From contig NZ_CP060202.1 in NCBI RefSeq assembly GCF_014250515.1, forward strand, positions 1,733,001 through 1,797,000: DNA of 64,000 nt, read 5' to 3'. The position numbers were made by a program, and so were the translations under genes. The notes below the pieces were generated by a model. That model made no database searches and was not told the DNA's origin. It saw nothing but the letters and a program-made list of their open reading frames with translations. Below are positions 36,487 through 45,200 of this stretch, piece after piece; position 1 is the first letter of the stretch, and each line of letters starts with the position of its first letter. The stretch comes from Hymenobacter sediminicola (GTDB lineage Bacteria > Bacteroidota > Bacteroidia > Cytophagales > Hymenobacteraceae).

Positions 36487-36820
36487 AGTGCTAAATAAGT
36501 GTCGAACAGACAAGCTATGAGCAGAGGAGGTTCCTGAATACTGCTAACCAGCCAACAAATATGCAGGCTGTAACCGGATTCGTATGCCAACCCGATAACG
36601 GCATTTGTGCTATTTCCGCATGATAAGGCTACGGGCCGGAAAAGCGACACAGATTACACTTACCACGTGCTGTACGCCGCCGCCAAGGACAAGAAGCTGC
36701 TGGTGGTAAAGAAATTCTGGCATGGTTGCATGTCGGTCGGCGCTGATAATCAGTATGCTTACAACAATATAGGGCAACCCCTTTATCATTTGGTAACGTA
36801 TAAAGCCCGGCCAAAGTCCT
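36487..36820. other. Intergenic region between lipoprotein and lamin-tail genes
   Basis: No gene is supported. A short plus-strand frame (36607-36867) crosses the promoter of the next gene and has no family likeness, so it was rejected. Confidence 0.5.
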
Positions 36821-36828
36821 TATCTTTG
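36821..36828 (+). promoter_or_regulatory. -7 element TATCTTTG
   Basis: A perfect TAnnTTTG match ends 36 bases before the ATG at 36864. No -33 TTG at standard spacing. Confidence 0.5.
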
Positions 36829-36863
36829 AGGCCGGTTCAGTCAAACATTCACTTCCCCCTTAC

Positions 36864-37985
36864 ATGAAAAAGAATTACTTACTGGTGTCGGCGCTGCTGC
36901 TGGCGGCTGCTACTTCCCGTGGCCAGGGCACCGAATTGTTTCTCTCGGAGTACAATGAAGGAGCTCACCAGTCAGGCCTGAGCTACAATGGTGGCGTTTC
37001 CAACTCGACCGGCAACGAGCGGGCAGTGGAAATCTTCAACCCCACCACGTCGGCTGTTAACCTGAATGCCTATTCCATCCGTCGCTACTCCAACGGCAGC
37101 ACTACGCCGGTTGATGAGGAGCGTCTGATGCGCACAACGGGTGCTAACACGCTGAACTCGGCGGCGGCTTTCGTGTATGCCAACGGTGAGGCTACCCTCA
37201 CGGACCTCACCACCAAGGCTAACCAGCGCGGCGCTACGCCTTACAATACCAACGGAGCCAACTACATCAGCCAGGGCGGTGCCCCAACCGGCAACGTAAC
37301 CTACTTCAACGGCGACGACGCTCTGGGCCTGGTACGCTGGACGGGCGGCACGGCTGGCGTTGGGACGGCAGTATTGGTTGATATTTTTGGTGTAATCGGC
37401 AACCAGCCGCTACCATCGGGTGGCGGTACGGGCACGGGCCAGTGGAGCGGTACCAACCCCGCTGATGCTCCTGTTATCGTGAACGGTGTGAGCGTACAGC
37501 CTTTGGTAGCTTCGGCTAACCAGTCGCTGATGCGTCGGGCTTCGGTTTCGTCGGGCACTCGTGTCAATCCAGCCGTTGCTTCTTACAATATTGCCGATCA
37601 GTGGGAAGCGTATAGCTTTGCTTTCCCTCCCGGAGGTACCTCCAACCCCGCTGGCCAGAGCTACTCGCGCCTCGGTGAGCACAACGACTACACCGGCCCT
37701 TTCGGCACCTACGGTCCGTTGAAAGTTCTGGAGAAATTTAACAACGGCATCAGCGTGTATCCGAACCCCGCTAGCGGCTCGGCTACCATCGAGCTGAAAG
37801 ATGTAAAAGTGGGTTCTATCGTCGTGCTCAACGGCCTGGGTCAGCGCATCTCGGCTCAGCCGCAGGGCTTGGCTTCTGAGAAAATTACCCTCGACATCTC
37901 GGGCCTGAAAGCTGGTCTGTACTTCGTGCAGTTCGTGTCGAAGGATGGTCAGACCACGCTCTACAAAGAGCTGATGGTGAAGTAA
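36864..37985 (+). CDS. Secreted lamin-tail-like T9SS type A protein
   Basis: This 373-residue protein has a short signal peptide ending near 'SRGQG' (22). The first domain begins 'ELFLSEYNEGAHQSG' and includes 'NERAVEIFNPTTSAVNLNAYSIRRYSNG', the lamin-tail (LTD) pattern seen in many secreted nucleases and surface proteins. 'GDDALGLVRW...DIFGVIG' continues it. No nuclease domain follows. The C-terminus from about 292 ('GISVYPNPASGSATIELKDVKVG') is a T9SS sorting domain. It has its own promoter and terminator. The role is unknown; DNA or surface binding is a guess. Confidence 0.85.
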   Translation: MKKNYLLVSALLLAAATSRGQGTELFLSEYNEGAHQSGLSYNGGVSNSTGNERAVEIFNPTTSAVNLNAYSIRRYSNGSTTPVDEERLMRTTGANTLNSAAAFVYANGEATLTDLTTKANQRGATPYNTNGANYISQGGAPTGNVTYFNGDDALGLVRWTGGTAGVGTAVLVDIFGVIGNQPLPSGGGTGTGQWSGTNPADAPVIVNGVSVQPLVASANQSLMRRASVSSGTRVNPAVASYNIADQWEAYSFAFPPGGTSNPAGQSYSRLGEHNDYTGPFGTYGPLKVLEKFNNGISVYPNPASGSATIELKDVKVGSIVVLNGLGQRISAQPQGLASEKITLDISGLKAGLYFVQFVSKDGQTTLYKELMVK

Positions 37986-38040
37986 ACGACTGACAGAACC
38001 GGACGCGTCATCTGTGTTTCGCTTCTGTACTGTCTACCTG

Positions 38041-38070
38041 AAAGGCCGCTTCCAACGAAGCGGCCTTTTT
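38041..38070 (+). terminator. Rho-independent terminator
   Basis: AAAGGCCGCTTC pairs perfectly with GAAGCGGCCTTT around CAAC and is followed by further Ts. Confidence 0.9.
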
Positions 38071-38130
38071 GTTTGCACATCTGGCTGAAGCCCACGCCAA
38101 CCGTAACAGCGGGGCTCAGGCGCAGTTGCG

Positions 38131-38138
38131 TACCTTTG
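38131..38138 (+). promoter_or_regulatory. -7 element TACCTTTG upstream of thiL
   Basis: A perfect TAnnTTTG box lies 77 bases before the preferred thiL ATG (38215). A five-codon ATG...TAA frame (38153-38170) overlaps the alternative ATG at 38170. Confidence 0.55.
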
Positions 38139-38214
38139 CCTTCTGGTAGCTCATGTCTGTTTTTGCGTAATGCAGGCCGGCCCGGCTACCCAATTTCTTC
38201 AACTCACTGATCTT

Positions 38215-39246
38215 ATGAGCGACGTCACTCCTCTCGATGAAGTAGGCGAATTCGGCTTGATCCGCCGTATTCAGGACACTGTACAACTCAACCAACCCAG
38301 CACCATCCTCGGTATCGGCGACGACGCGGCTATTCTGGCTCCAGCGGCCGGGCAGGAGCTAGTTATTAGTACCGATCTGCTGGTGGAAGGCGTGCATTTC
38401 GACCTCACGTTCTGCCCCCTCAAACACCTGGGCTACAAGGCCGTGGCCGTAAATGTATCGGATGTGGCGGCTATGAATGCCCTGCCCACCCAGATTGTGG
38501 TGGCGCTGAGCGTACCGGCGCGCTTCTCGGTAGAAGCAGTAGAGGAACTCTACGAAGGCATTCGGCTGGCCTGCGAAGCCTACAACGTGGATCTAGTGGG
38601 TGGCGACACCACCGGCAGCCGCTCGGGCCTCACAATTGGCATCACGGCGCTGGGCCAAGTGGAAGCCGGCAAAGCCGTGCGCCGCAGCGGAGCCGGCCCC
38701 AACGACCTGCTCTGTGTAACCGGCGACCTGGGCGGGGCCTACCTGGGCCTTCAGGTGCTGGAGCGCGAAAAGCAAGCCTGGCAGGCCGACCCCGAAACCC
38801 AGCCCGAGCTGGAGAAATACCCTTATGTGTTGCAGCGCCAGCTCCGCCCCGAGGCCCGCATGGACGTGGTGCACGAACTGCACGACCTGGGCGTAGTGCC
38901 CACCAGCATGATTGACATTTCCGACGGACTGGCTTCCGAAGTGCTGCACCTGTGCGCCGCCAGCGGCACCGGGGCCCGCGTGTTCACCGAGAATCTGCCT
39001 ATTGCCAACCCCACACTGGAAGTGGCCGAGGAGTTCAACCTCGACCCCATTATGTGCATGCTCAACGGCGGCGAGGACTACGAGCTGCTCTTCACCGTAC
39101 CGCTGTCAGACCACGACAAAATCAAGAACCACCCCGATATCACCATCATCGGCCACATGGTAGCCAGGAGCGAAGGCGCCAATCTTATCACCAAAGCCGG
39201 CCAGCCCATTCCGCTGCGGGCGCAAGGGTTCAACCATTTTGAGTAA
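38215..39246 (+). CDS. thiL: Thiamine-monophosphate kinase
   Basis: The protein has 343 residues from the ATG at 38215 ('MSDVTPLDEVGEFGLIRRI'). It phosphorylates thiamine monophosphate to the active diphosphate. Family motifs are the N-terminal 'GEFGLIRRI', 'LGIGDDAAIL' (metal/ATP), 'STDLLVEGVHFDL', 'GYKAVAVNVSDVAAMNALP', 'DLVGGDTTGS', and 'SMIDISDGLASEVLHLC' with 'NGGEDYELLF'. A start at 38170 would add 15 residues outside the family pattern. No other thiamine genes are adjacent. No TPP riboswitch is evident in the short leader. Confidence 0.95.
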   Translation: MSDVTPLDEVGEFGLIRRIQDTVQLNQPSTILGIGDDAAILAPAAGQELVISTDLLVEGVHFDLTFCPLKHLGYKAVAVNVSDVAAMNALPTQIVVALSVPARFSVEAVEELYEGIRLACEAYNVDLVGGDTTGSRSGLTIGITALGQVEAGKAVRRSGAGPNDLLCVTGDLGGAYLGLQVLEREKQAWQADPETQPELEKYPYVLQRQLRPEARMDVVHELHDLGVVPTSMIDISDGLASEVLHLCAASGTGARVFTENLPIANPTLEVAEEFNLDPIMCMLNGGEDYELLFTVPLSDHDKIKNHPDITIIGHMVARSEGANLITKAGQPIPLRAQGFNHFE

Positions 39247-39301
39247 AAGCCCTAGGCTGTTAACATTATGAGTAGCTGAAAATTATCGTTATGAAACGGA
39301 G

Positions 39302-39640
39302 ATGCGCTTTGAAATAATATTCAAAGAGGGTATTAAGTTATATCCGTCTGAAATTGATATTTCGGATGGATATTTTACCGCACACGATGGATTCTATTCA
39401 CAGAAACTAATAGATGAATGGGAAAAAGCCGAAAAGCGAGCTATATCTATTAGTGAATGGCATGAACTAATCTGCTGGAATTTGTATCAGGTAATGCATA
39501 ACGCAGCGAAAGAAGATTTCATGAATAATGTTTTCTGCTTGCGCCCCGCAGGTATTAATCCTGAGTCAGTTAAGATATACCTAGAGCAGCACCTTAACGG
39601 ACCTGAGTACAAGGATATGTTGCTACTCTATGAACACTAA
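39302..39640 (+). CDS. Small AT-rich protein of unknown function
   Basis: This 112-residue protein begins 'MRFEIIFKEGIKLYPSEIDISD' and ends 'DMLLLYEH'. It is acidic, soluble, and has no signal or known motif. Its base composition is much richer in A+T, with A/T-ending codons, than thiL upstream, which suggests recent acquisition. The size and composition resemble immunity or other accessory proteins, but no toxin gene is adjacent. The stop codon lies inside a 27-bp palindromic terminator shared with the convergent gene. Confidence 0.65.
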   Translation: MRFEIIFKEGIKLYPSEIDISDGYFTAHDGFYSQKLIDEWEKAEKRAISISEWHELICWNLYQVMHNAAKEDFMNNVFCLRPAGINPESVKIYLEQHLNGPEYKDMLLLYEH

Positions 39641-39684
39641 AAAAGGGCTTGCCTTCTGGCAAGCCCTTTTTTAGTGTTCATAGA
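39627..39684. terminator. Bidirectional terminator, 27-bp perfect palindrome
   Basis: Arms of 27 bp (39627-39653 and 39658-39684) are exact reverse complements around TTCT. The core is AAAAAAGGGCTTGCC. The 5' arm contains the last codons and stop of the plus-strand gene. Confidence 0.9.
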
Positions 39685-39691
39685 CTGTGGA

Positions 39692-40066
39692 TCAGTCTTC
39701 CGGGTAGGGGATGTAGACGAAGTTGGTGAACTCCTCGTCCAGCACGAACAGGCAGCAGTACTCGTCGGCGTCGCGGTAGGTGCTTTGGAAGGCTTCAATG
39801 CCTTCCTGGCCGACGATGCCCTGCTGCACGAACAGCTCCAGATAGCTGGCAAATACGTGCCACTCCAGGTTTAGCTCGTCGGCGTTGATGAGCAGGCCGC
39901 CCAGCGGCACCTCCTGGCGGGCAAACACGAAGATGGGATACTTGGAAATATCCCGCTTGCGGATCTGCGAGGAAGCCTCGCTCAGCGTATCAGAAACGGT
40001 AGCAAAATCCTTGGTGATGGTGCCAAGGTATTTGCCGTTCAGTTCAGGGTCGTTGGTGTAGTCCAT
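39692..40066 (-). CDS. Unknown protein
   Basis: This 124-residue acidic protein starts from ATG at 40066 ('MDYTNDPELNGKYLG'). A TTG at 40081 overlapping the upstream stop would add five residues. It has 'EVPLGGLLINADELNLEWHVFASYLELFVQQGIVG' and ends 'NFVYIPYPED'. No signal, helix or known motif. It follows the 40078-40464 gene by 11 bp, so the two are probably co-transcribed. I do not recognise the family. Confidence 0.65.
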   Translation of the reverse strand: MDYTNDPELNGKYLGTITKDFATVSDTLSEASSQIRKRDISKYPIFVFARQEVPLGGLLINADELNLEWHVFASYLELFVQQGIVGQEGIEAFQSTYRDADEYCCLFVLDEEFTNFVYIPYPED

Positions 40067-40077
40067 ATATTCTGTCT

Positions 40078-40464
40078 TCAACTTGGCAATCTGCCCATAA
40101 GAGCTGCTATACGCAAATACTCTTCGGATTCAACGAAATCCAGTGATTCTTGAATCAAGTTTTGTGTAGCTATTTGCTGGTCTGCTGGCAGAGTCTCTTT
40201 GAATTGCATATTACGTAGGGCTCTTAATAACGCACTTTCACTATCGGACCTAATAGGTACTTCCTGCCCATTAAGCAAGAAGCATCCCGGTGTATTACCG
40301 TACGGCTGCTTTTCAAGAAACATTGTTTGACCGAACTCTACATTGAATGCGCTGCCATTATTATCAATGAGCTTGAGCGTGACTGAGCCGCCATCCATCC
40401 AAGCTATTAAATCATCTAGCAACAGTGGGTTCTCAAAGTTTATATCTGCCAGAAAATTTTCCAT
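40078..40464 (-). CDS. Unknown small protein upstream
   Basis: This 128-residue soluble protein begins 'MENFLADINFENPLLLDDLIAWMDGG'. A beta-rich first half ('GSVTLKLIDNNGSAFNVEFGQTMFLEKQPYG') is followed by a helical C-terminus. It is more A+T rich than rlmD, which lies just upstream on the same strand (18 bp before its ATG). This suggests an inserted accessory pair (with the next gene) at the end of the rlmD transcript. The function is unknown; an immunity-like role is only a guess. Confidence 0.65.
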   Translation of the reverse strand: MENFLADINFENPLLLDDLIAWMDGGSVTLKLIDNNGSAFNVEFGQTMFLEKQPYGNTPGCFLLNGQEVPIRSDSESALLRALRNMQFKETLPADQQIATQNLIQESLDFVESEEYLRIAALMGRLPS

Positions 40465-40482
40465 TCCACAAATAATTAGCAG

Positions 40483-41892
40483 CTACCGCAGCTCCAGCAG
40501 TACCACATTCTCCACATGGTGCGTGTGCGGGAACATGTCTACGGGCTGCACTTTCACCACTTTGTAGGCTTCGTCCAGCAGCTCCAGGTCGCGGGCCTGG
40601 GTGCCGGGGTTGCAGCTGACGTACACGATGCGGGGGGCGCGCATTTCGAGAAGGCGAGCCACTACGTCGGGGTGCATGCCGGCACGGGGCGGGTCGGTGA
40701 TGACCACGTCGGGGCGTCCGTGCCTGGCAATGAACTCGGCGTTGAGCACGTCCTTCATGTCGCCGGCGTAGAACTCGGTGTTGGTGGTGCCGTTGATTTC
40801 GGAGTTGATGTAGGCGTCCTTCACGGCCGATTCCACATACTCCACGCCCACGACGTGCTTGGCCTGCCGGGCCACGAAGTTGGCGATGGTGCCGGCGCCG
40901 GTGTAGAGGTCATACACCAGCTCCGAGCCGGTAAGCTGGGCGAAGTCGCGGGTGATTTTGTAGAGGTTGAAGGCGCCCTCAGAGTTGGTCTGGTAGAAGG
41001 ATTTCGGGCCGACGCGGAAGCGCAGGCCTTCCATTTCCTCGTGAATGTGCGGCTCGCCCTTGTAGCACACCACCTCCAGGTCGTGGAAGGTTTCGTTGCC
41101 CTTGTCGTTGAGTACGTAATTGAGGGAAGTGATTTGCGGGAACCGTTCGTGCAGGAAATCCAGCAGCGGAAACAGCGCGTCGTGGGCGTAGTAGCACTGC
41201 AGAATCACCATCAGGTCGCCGGTATTGGCCGTGCGGATGATGAGGTTGCGCAGGAAGCCTTCCTGGGTCACGAGGTTGTTGAAGGGCAACTCGTGCTCCA
41301 GGGCGTAGTCGCGCACGGCCAGCCGGATCTGGTTGCTGGGGTCGGGCTGCAGCCAGCAGTGGTTGATGTCGAGGATCTTGTCGAAGCGGCCGGGCGTATG
41401 GAAGCCCAGCACGCGCCGTTCGTAGTTGTGGCCGCTGGCAATCTGCTCGTTGGTGAGCCAGCCGTTGTGGCTGAAGGTGTACTCCAGCTTGTTGCGGTAG
41501 TAGGTCTGGTCGGGCGAAGGCTGAATGGGTAGGATTTCGGGCAGGGCTACCTTGCCGATACGCTGCAACGTGTCGGCCACCTGCTGGTGCTTAAACTTGA
41601 GCTGCGTATCGTAGCCCAGATGCTGCCACTTGCAGCCCCCGCAGGTGCCGAAATGCTCGCAGAACGGCTGCACGCGCAGCTCGGAATACTTGTGGAAGTG
41701 CGTGGGCACAGCCTCCAGGAAGTTCTTCTTGGCCTTGGTCACGCGCAGGTCCACCACGTCGCCGGGGGCCACTTGCGTTACAAAGATGACCAGGTTCTCG
41801 CGGCGCACCAGGCACTTGCCCTCGGCCACCATGTCGGTAATTTCGACTTCGCGGAGCAGCTCCGCCGGGATGTTTTTAACTGATTTCCTCAC
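40483..41892 (-). CDS. rlmD: 23S rRNA (uracil-5-)-methyltransferase RlmD-like
   Basis: The protein has 469 residues from the GTG at 41892 ('VRKSVKNIPAELLREVEITDMVAEGKCL'). An N-terminal TRAM domain is followed by the Fe-S cysteines ('FCEHFGTCGGCKWQHL'). The SAM-binding domain has 'ELVYDLYTGAGTIANFVA', 'VVITDPPRAGMHPDVV', and the catalytic Cys in 'IVYVSCNPGTQARDL'. It makes m5U in 23S rRNA (RlmD or the related RlmCD/RumA). A longer frame from 41976 runs into the tandem repeat array and past the promoter at 41897-41904, so it is rejected. The start lies almost at the predicted transcription start. Confidence 0.9.
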   Translation of the reverse strand: MRKSVKNIPAELLREVEITDMVAEGKCLVRRENLVIFVTQVAPGDVVDLRVTKAKKNFLEAVPTHFHKYSELRVQPFCEHFGTCGGCKWQHLGYDTQLKFKHQQVADTLQRIGKVALPEILPIQPSPDQTYYRNKLEYTFSHNGWLTNEQIASGHNYERRVLGFHTPGRFDKILDINHCWLQPDPSNQIRLAVRDYALEHELPFNNLVTQEGFLRNLIIRTANTGDLMVILQCYYAHDALFPLLDFLHERFPQITSLNYVLNDKGNETFHDLEVVCYKGEPHIHEEMEGLRFRVGPKSFYQTNSEGAFNLYKITRDFAQLTGSELVYDLYTGAGTIANFVARQAKHVVGVEYVESAVKDAYINSEINGTTNTEFYAGDMKDVLNAEFIARHGRPDVVITDPPRAGMHPDVVARLLEMRAPRIVYVSCNPGTQARDLELLDEAYKVVKVQPVDMFPHTHHVENVVLLELR

Positions 41893-41896
41893 CGGA

Positions 41897-41904
41897 CAAA
41901 GGTA
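41897..41904 (-). promoter_or_regulatory. -7 element TACCTTTG immediately upstream of rlmD
   Basis: This minus-strand perfect TAnnTTTG box ends four bases before the GTG start, implying a leaderless or near-leaderless mRNA. Confidence 0.6.
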
Positions 41905-41944
41905 ATCACGGATTACAGCGGATTTGACCGATTGGTCGGATTTT

Positions 41945-42129
41945 GTGGACGACAGCTCGGAAGCCGTGTCGACCACCGCGGAACTCGTGTCGACCCCTGC
42001 GGAAGTCGTGTCGACCAGTCTGGGAGTTGTGTCAACCGGCCCGGGAGTTGTGTCGAACGCTCTGAAAGTCTTGTCGACCGGCCCGGAACCTTTGTCGACC
42101 GGCCTGGAAGCCGTATCGGAACCGAGGCG
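41945..42129. repeat. 21-bp tandem repeat array (about eight units)
   Basis: Seven clear 21-bp units run from 41966 to 42112, flanked by a degenerate unit on the left (41945) and a partial one on the right (to 42129). Consensus is roughly GTGTCGACCrsysyGGAAGTC. GTCGAC is kept in five units. The array is open in several frames on both strands but shows no other coding sign. It lies between the rlmD promoter and the terminator of the T9SS gene. Confidence 0.85.
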
Positions 42130-42133
42130 AATA

Positions 42134-42163
42134 AAAAAGGCGCTTCAGATGAAGCGCCTTTTT
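42134..42163 (-). terminator. Terminator of the type B T9SS gene
   Basis: AAAAAGGCGCTTC pairs perfectly with GAAGCGCCTTTTT around AGAT, 59 bases past the stop of the minus-strand gene. Confidence 0.88.
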
Positions 42164-42221
42164 CAAATCAAACGAAGCAGAATGGGCTACGAAACCAGGT
42201 GAATCTGCAACATCCGTGGTC

Positions 42222-45200
42222 CTATTTCACCACTTCAAACCAGCCTTTGTAGGAACGGCCGCCGGGCAGTTCCAGTAGGTAGTAGTAGACGCCGGCCGAG
42301 GCATTGGCCCCGTCGTAGGTGTTGCGGTAGTCGGTGGTTTTGTAGACTTCCTTGCCCCAGCGGTTGAAGATAGACAGCTTGCTGCCGCTGTACAGCTCCA
42401 CGTTCTTGATGATGAACTGGTCGTTGAGGCCGTCGTTGTTGGGCGTTACCACGTTGTAGAACGTCAGGTCGTTGGCGAAAGTAACGCAGGCCTCATTGGA
42501 GTTGGAACGCAGGGTGCCCGGCCCTACGGCCTCTACGCGGAAACACTGGTCGAAGCCGGCGCTGCCCGTGGTGAGTTGCACGCTGGTGCCACTGGCCCCA
42601 ACGGTTTGCATCAGTTCAGCAGTCCCACCGGCGGTGCGGCGGTAGATGCGGTAGAGCTGTACTGGGAAGCCTTGGTACGGGTTCCAGGTCACGGTTACTT
42701 TGCCTTCGTCGCGGCCTGTACCGCCTTCCACGGCCGTAGCCTGCGCCCGGATGGTGGTGTGCGTTGGGCTGAAGAGCTGGGTGCCGCAGGAGTTGGTGAG
42801 CAGCAGTTGGTACTCGTACACGTTGGCATCGGCATCCACACCACTATCGGTGTAGGAAGTGCTGGTATTGGCAATATTGCCCACCGGCTGGAAGGGGTTG
42901 CCACTGCCCGACACGCGCCGCCGAATGCTGATCTGACTGGTGTTGTTGGTGTTGTTGAGAGCCTGCAGGGTCAGGTTGATTTTGCGGTCATCCTGTGCAT
43001 CTACAGAGGCAACAAACAGCGCCACGTTGGCATTGTCGGGGCGCACAGTGAAGGTGGCGGCGCAGTTGGCGCTGGCCGTATCGACCACGGAAATAGTAGC
43101 GTTGGTGCTGCCGGCCGGGAAATCAACCCGGATGGTGCCCGTGCGCTGCCCGCTCACAATGGTGCCACCCGTGACGCTCCAGCGGTAGGTGGTCAGCAGC
43201 GACGACTGACCGATGGTGTAGCTCAGGCCGGTGCGGCTTTCGGGGCAATAATTTGCCGGGCCGGTAATAGCCAGCGGCGGCACCACGCTTACGGAAGTGG
43301 AGTACAGCGGGCCCGAGCAGCCACTGGTATTGGTTTCGCGCACCGTCACGGTGTATGTACCCGCCGTCGTAGCCGTTACGGGCAGTGTGCCGCCAGGGCT
43401 AGTTTGCGGTACGCCGTTTACGGTCCAGGCATAGGTGGAGCCAGTGGCGCCGGGCAGCGAGAAGGTGAGCGGGCCTTGGCTGACGCAGGCGCGGTTGGGG
43501 CCAGCCACCAGCAGGTTGGTAGCGGGCGAGGGCAGCACGTTTACGTAGAGGGTGTCGCTCTGGCCCAGGCAGCGGCCACCGGCCGGGTTGCTAGATTCCG
43601 TCACAACGAGCTTGGCCCGGCCGGGCTGGGTGAAGTTCACCTGCACTGTATTCTGGCTGGAGCTTACCTGCGTGCCGCCGATAATTTGCCAGCCGTAGGT
43701 AGAGCCGTTGGTGAGCTGGGTCTGGTACGTGAACGGGCCGTTGGCGAGGCACACGGTGAGCGGACCAGTGGGCCGCTGGGTTACGAGCTGCTGATTCACG
43801 CGCACCGGGAACACCACCGTATCGGAGGAGCAGCCGAGGCTATTAACCTGGAAGGCTCTCACGCTGGCTGTGGGAGTGGCCGTACCCCAGTTGACGGTGA
43901 TGGCCGCTGTGCCCTGGCCGCTGGCCAGGGTGCCACCCGTCACTAGCCACTGGTAGGAAGTGCCACGCGGATTCCGGATGCTGTAGGCAATGCCCTGCAC
44001 GGTGGGGCACACCGAAGCGGCCCCCTGAATGCTATCCAGCAGCGGCCGCGGGTTGACGGTGATGCGCACCGTGTCGCTCCCGACGCAGATCTGGGACGTG
44101 GTGGCCGTCACGACATAGGTCAGGGTGAGTGGCGTTTGAGTGGTATTGACGGCCGTGAACACCGGGCGGGCCGTAGTGGCGCTGCTCAGGTTAGTGGCCG
44201 GGCTCCACGAATAGCTGTAGCCAGTGAGGGCTGTGCTGCCAAGCGTAATGGTTTTCCGGTCGCAGATCACACTGTCGGCCCCCGCATTAACTATCGGCGC
44301 CGGGTTGACGGTTATGCGTACCGTTCCGGTGCTTACGCAAGTTTGGTCCGTGGTGGCCGTGAGGGTGTAGGTGAATGTCTGCGGGGCGCTAGTAGTGTTG
44401 GTGAGCGTGAGCGTGGGGTTGGCGGCCGTGGCACTACTCAGGCCGATAGCCGGACTCCAGGAGTAGCTGTAGCCAGCTAGCGCAGGCGTGCCCAGGGTGG
44501 TGGTTTCGCCGGAACACACGTCACGGTTGGTGCCTGCGTTGGCTACGGCCGCCGGATTGACGGCAATGCGCACCGTGTCGCTGTTCACGCAGTTGGTGCC
44601 GTTGGTAGCCGTCAGGATATAGGTGAATATCTGCTGGGCGTTGGTGGTGTTGGTGAGCGTGAGCGTGGGGTTGGCGGCCGTGGCGCTGCTCAGGCCGGTA
44701 GCCGGGCTCCACGAATAGCTATAGCCAGTCAGCGAAGCTGCGCCGATGGAGGTAGCTATACCCGAGCATGTTGTGCGGTCAAGTCCTGCGCTGGCTACGG
44801 CCGCCGGGTTTACCGTCACCCGCACCGAATCGCGCGCCACGCAGCCCTGGGCCGTCGTAGCTGTCACGTAGTAGGTGTAGAACTGCGGGGTAGACGTGGT
44901 GTTGGTTAAAACCAAGACAGGCTGGGCGGCCGAGGTGTTGCTCAGGCCGGCTGCGGGGCTCCAGGAGTAAGTATAGCCTGTCAGGGAGGTGGTGCCTAGC
45001 GTGGTTGGTATTCCCGAGCAGGTTGCGGTAGTGATAGGGCCGGCATCGGCTACGGCGGCCGGGTTTACGGTCACCGTCACCTGGCGCGTGGTGGTGCAGA
45101 TGCCATCGGAAGTAGAGACGCTGTAGGTAGTAGTGGCCGCCGGGCTAACCGTGATGGTATTGCCGGTGAAGGTCTGGCCGGTGCTGGAAGTCCACTGGTA

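Noticed and set aside
36607..36867. 86-codon plus-strand frame before the lamin-tail gene
   Set aside because: It contains the TATCTTTG promoter of the next gene and overlaps its start. No family likeness.
40516..41532. 338-codon plus-strand frame opposite rlmD
   Set aside because: Val/His-rich shadow. rlmD motifs on the other strand are unmistakable.
41945..42129. CRISPR array
   Set aside because: Units are contiguous 21-mers without spacers, and no cas genes are near.
41924..42202. Plus-strand frame through the 21-bp repeats
   Set aside because: It has a non-ATG start, is made of the tandem repeat, runs through the terminator of the neighbouring gene, and is only one of several open frames there.
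42576..43946. 456-codon plus-strand frame opposite the type B T9SS protein
   Set aside because: Antisense shadow without recognisable domains.
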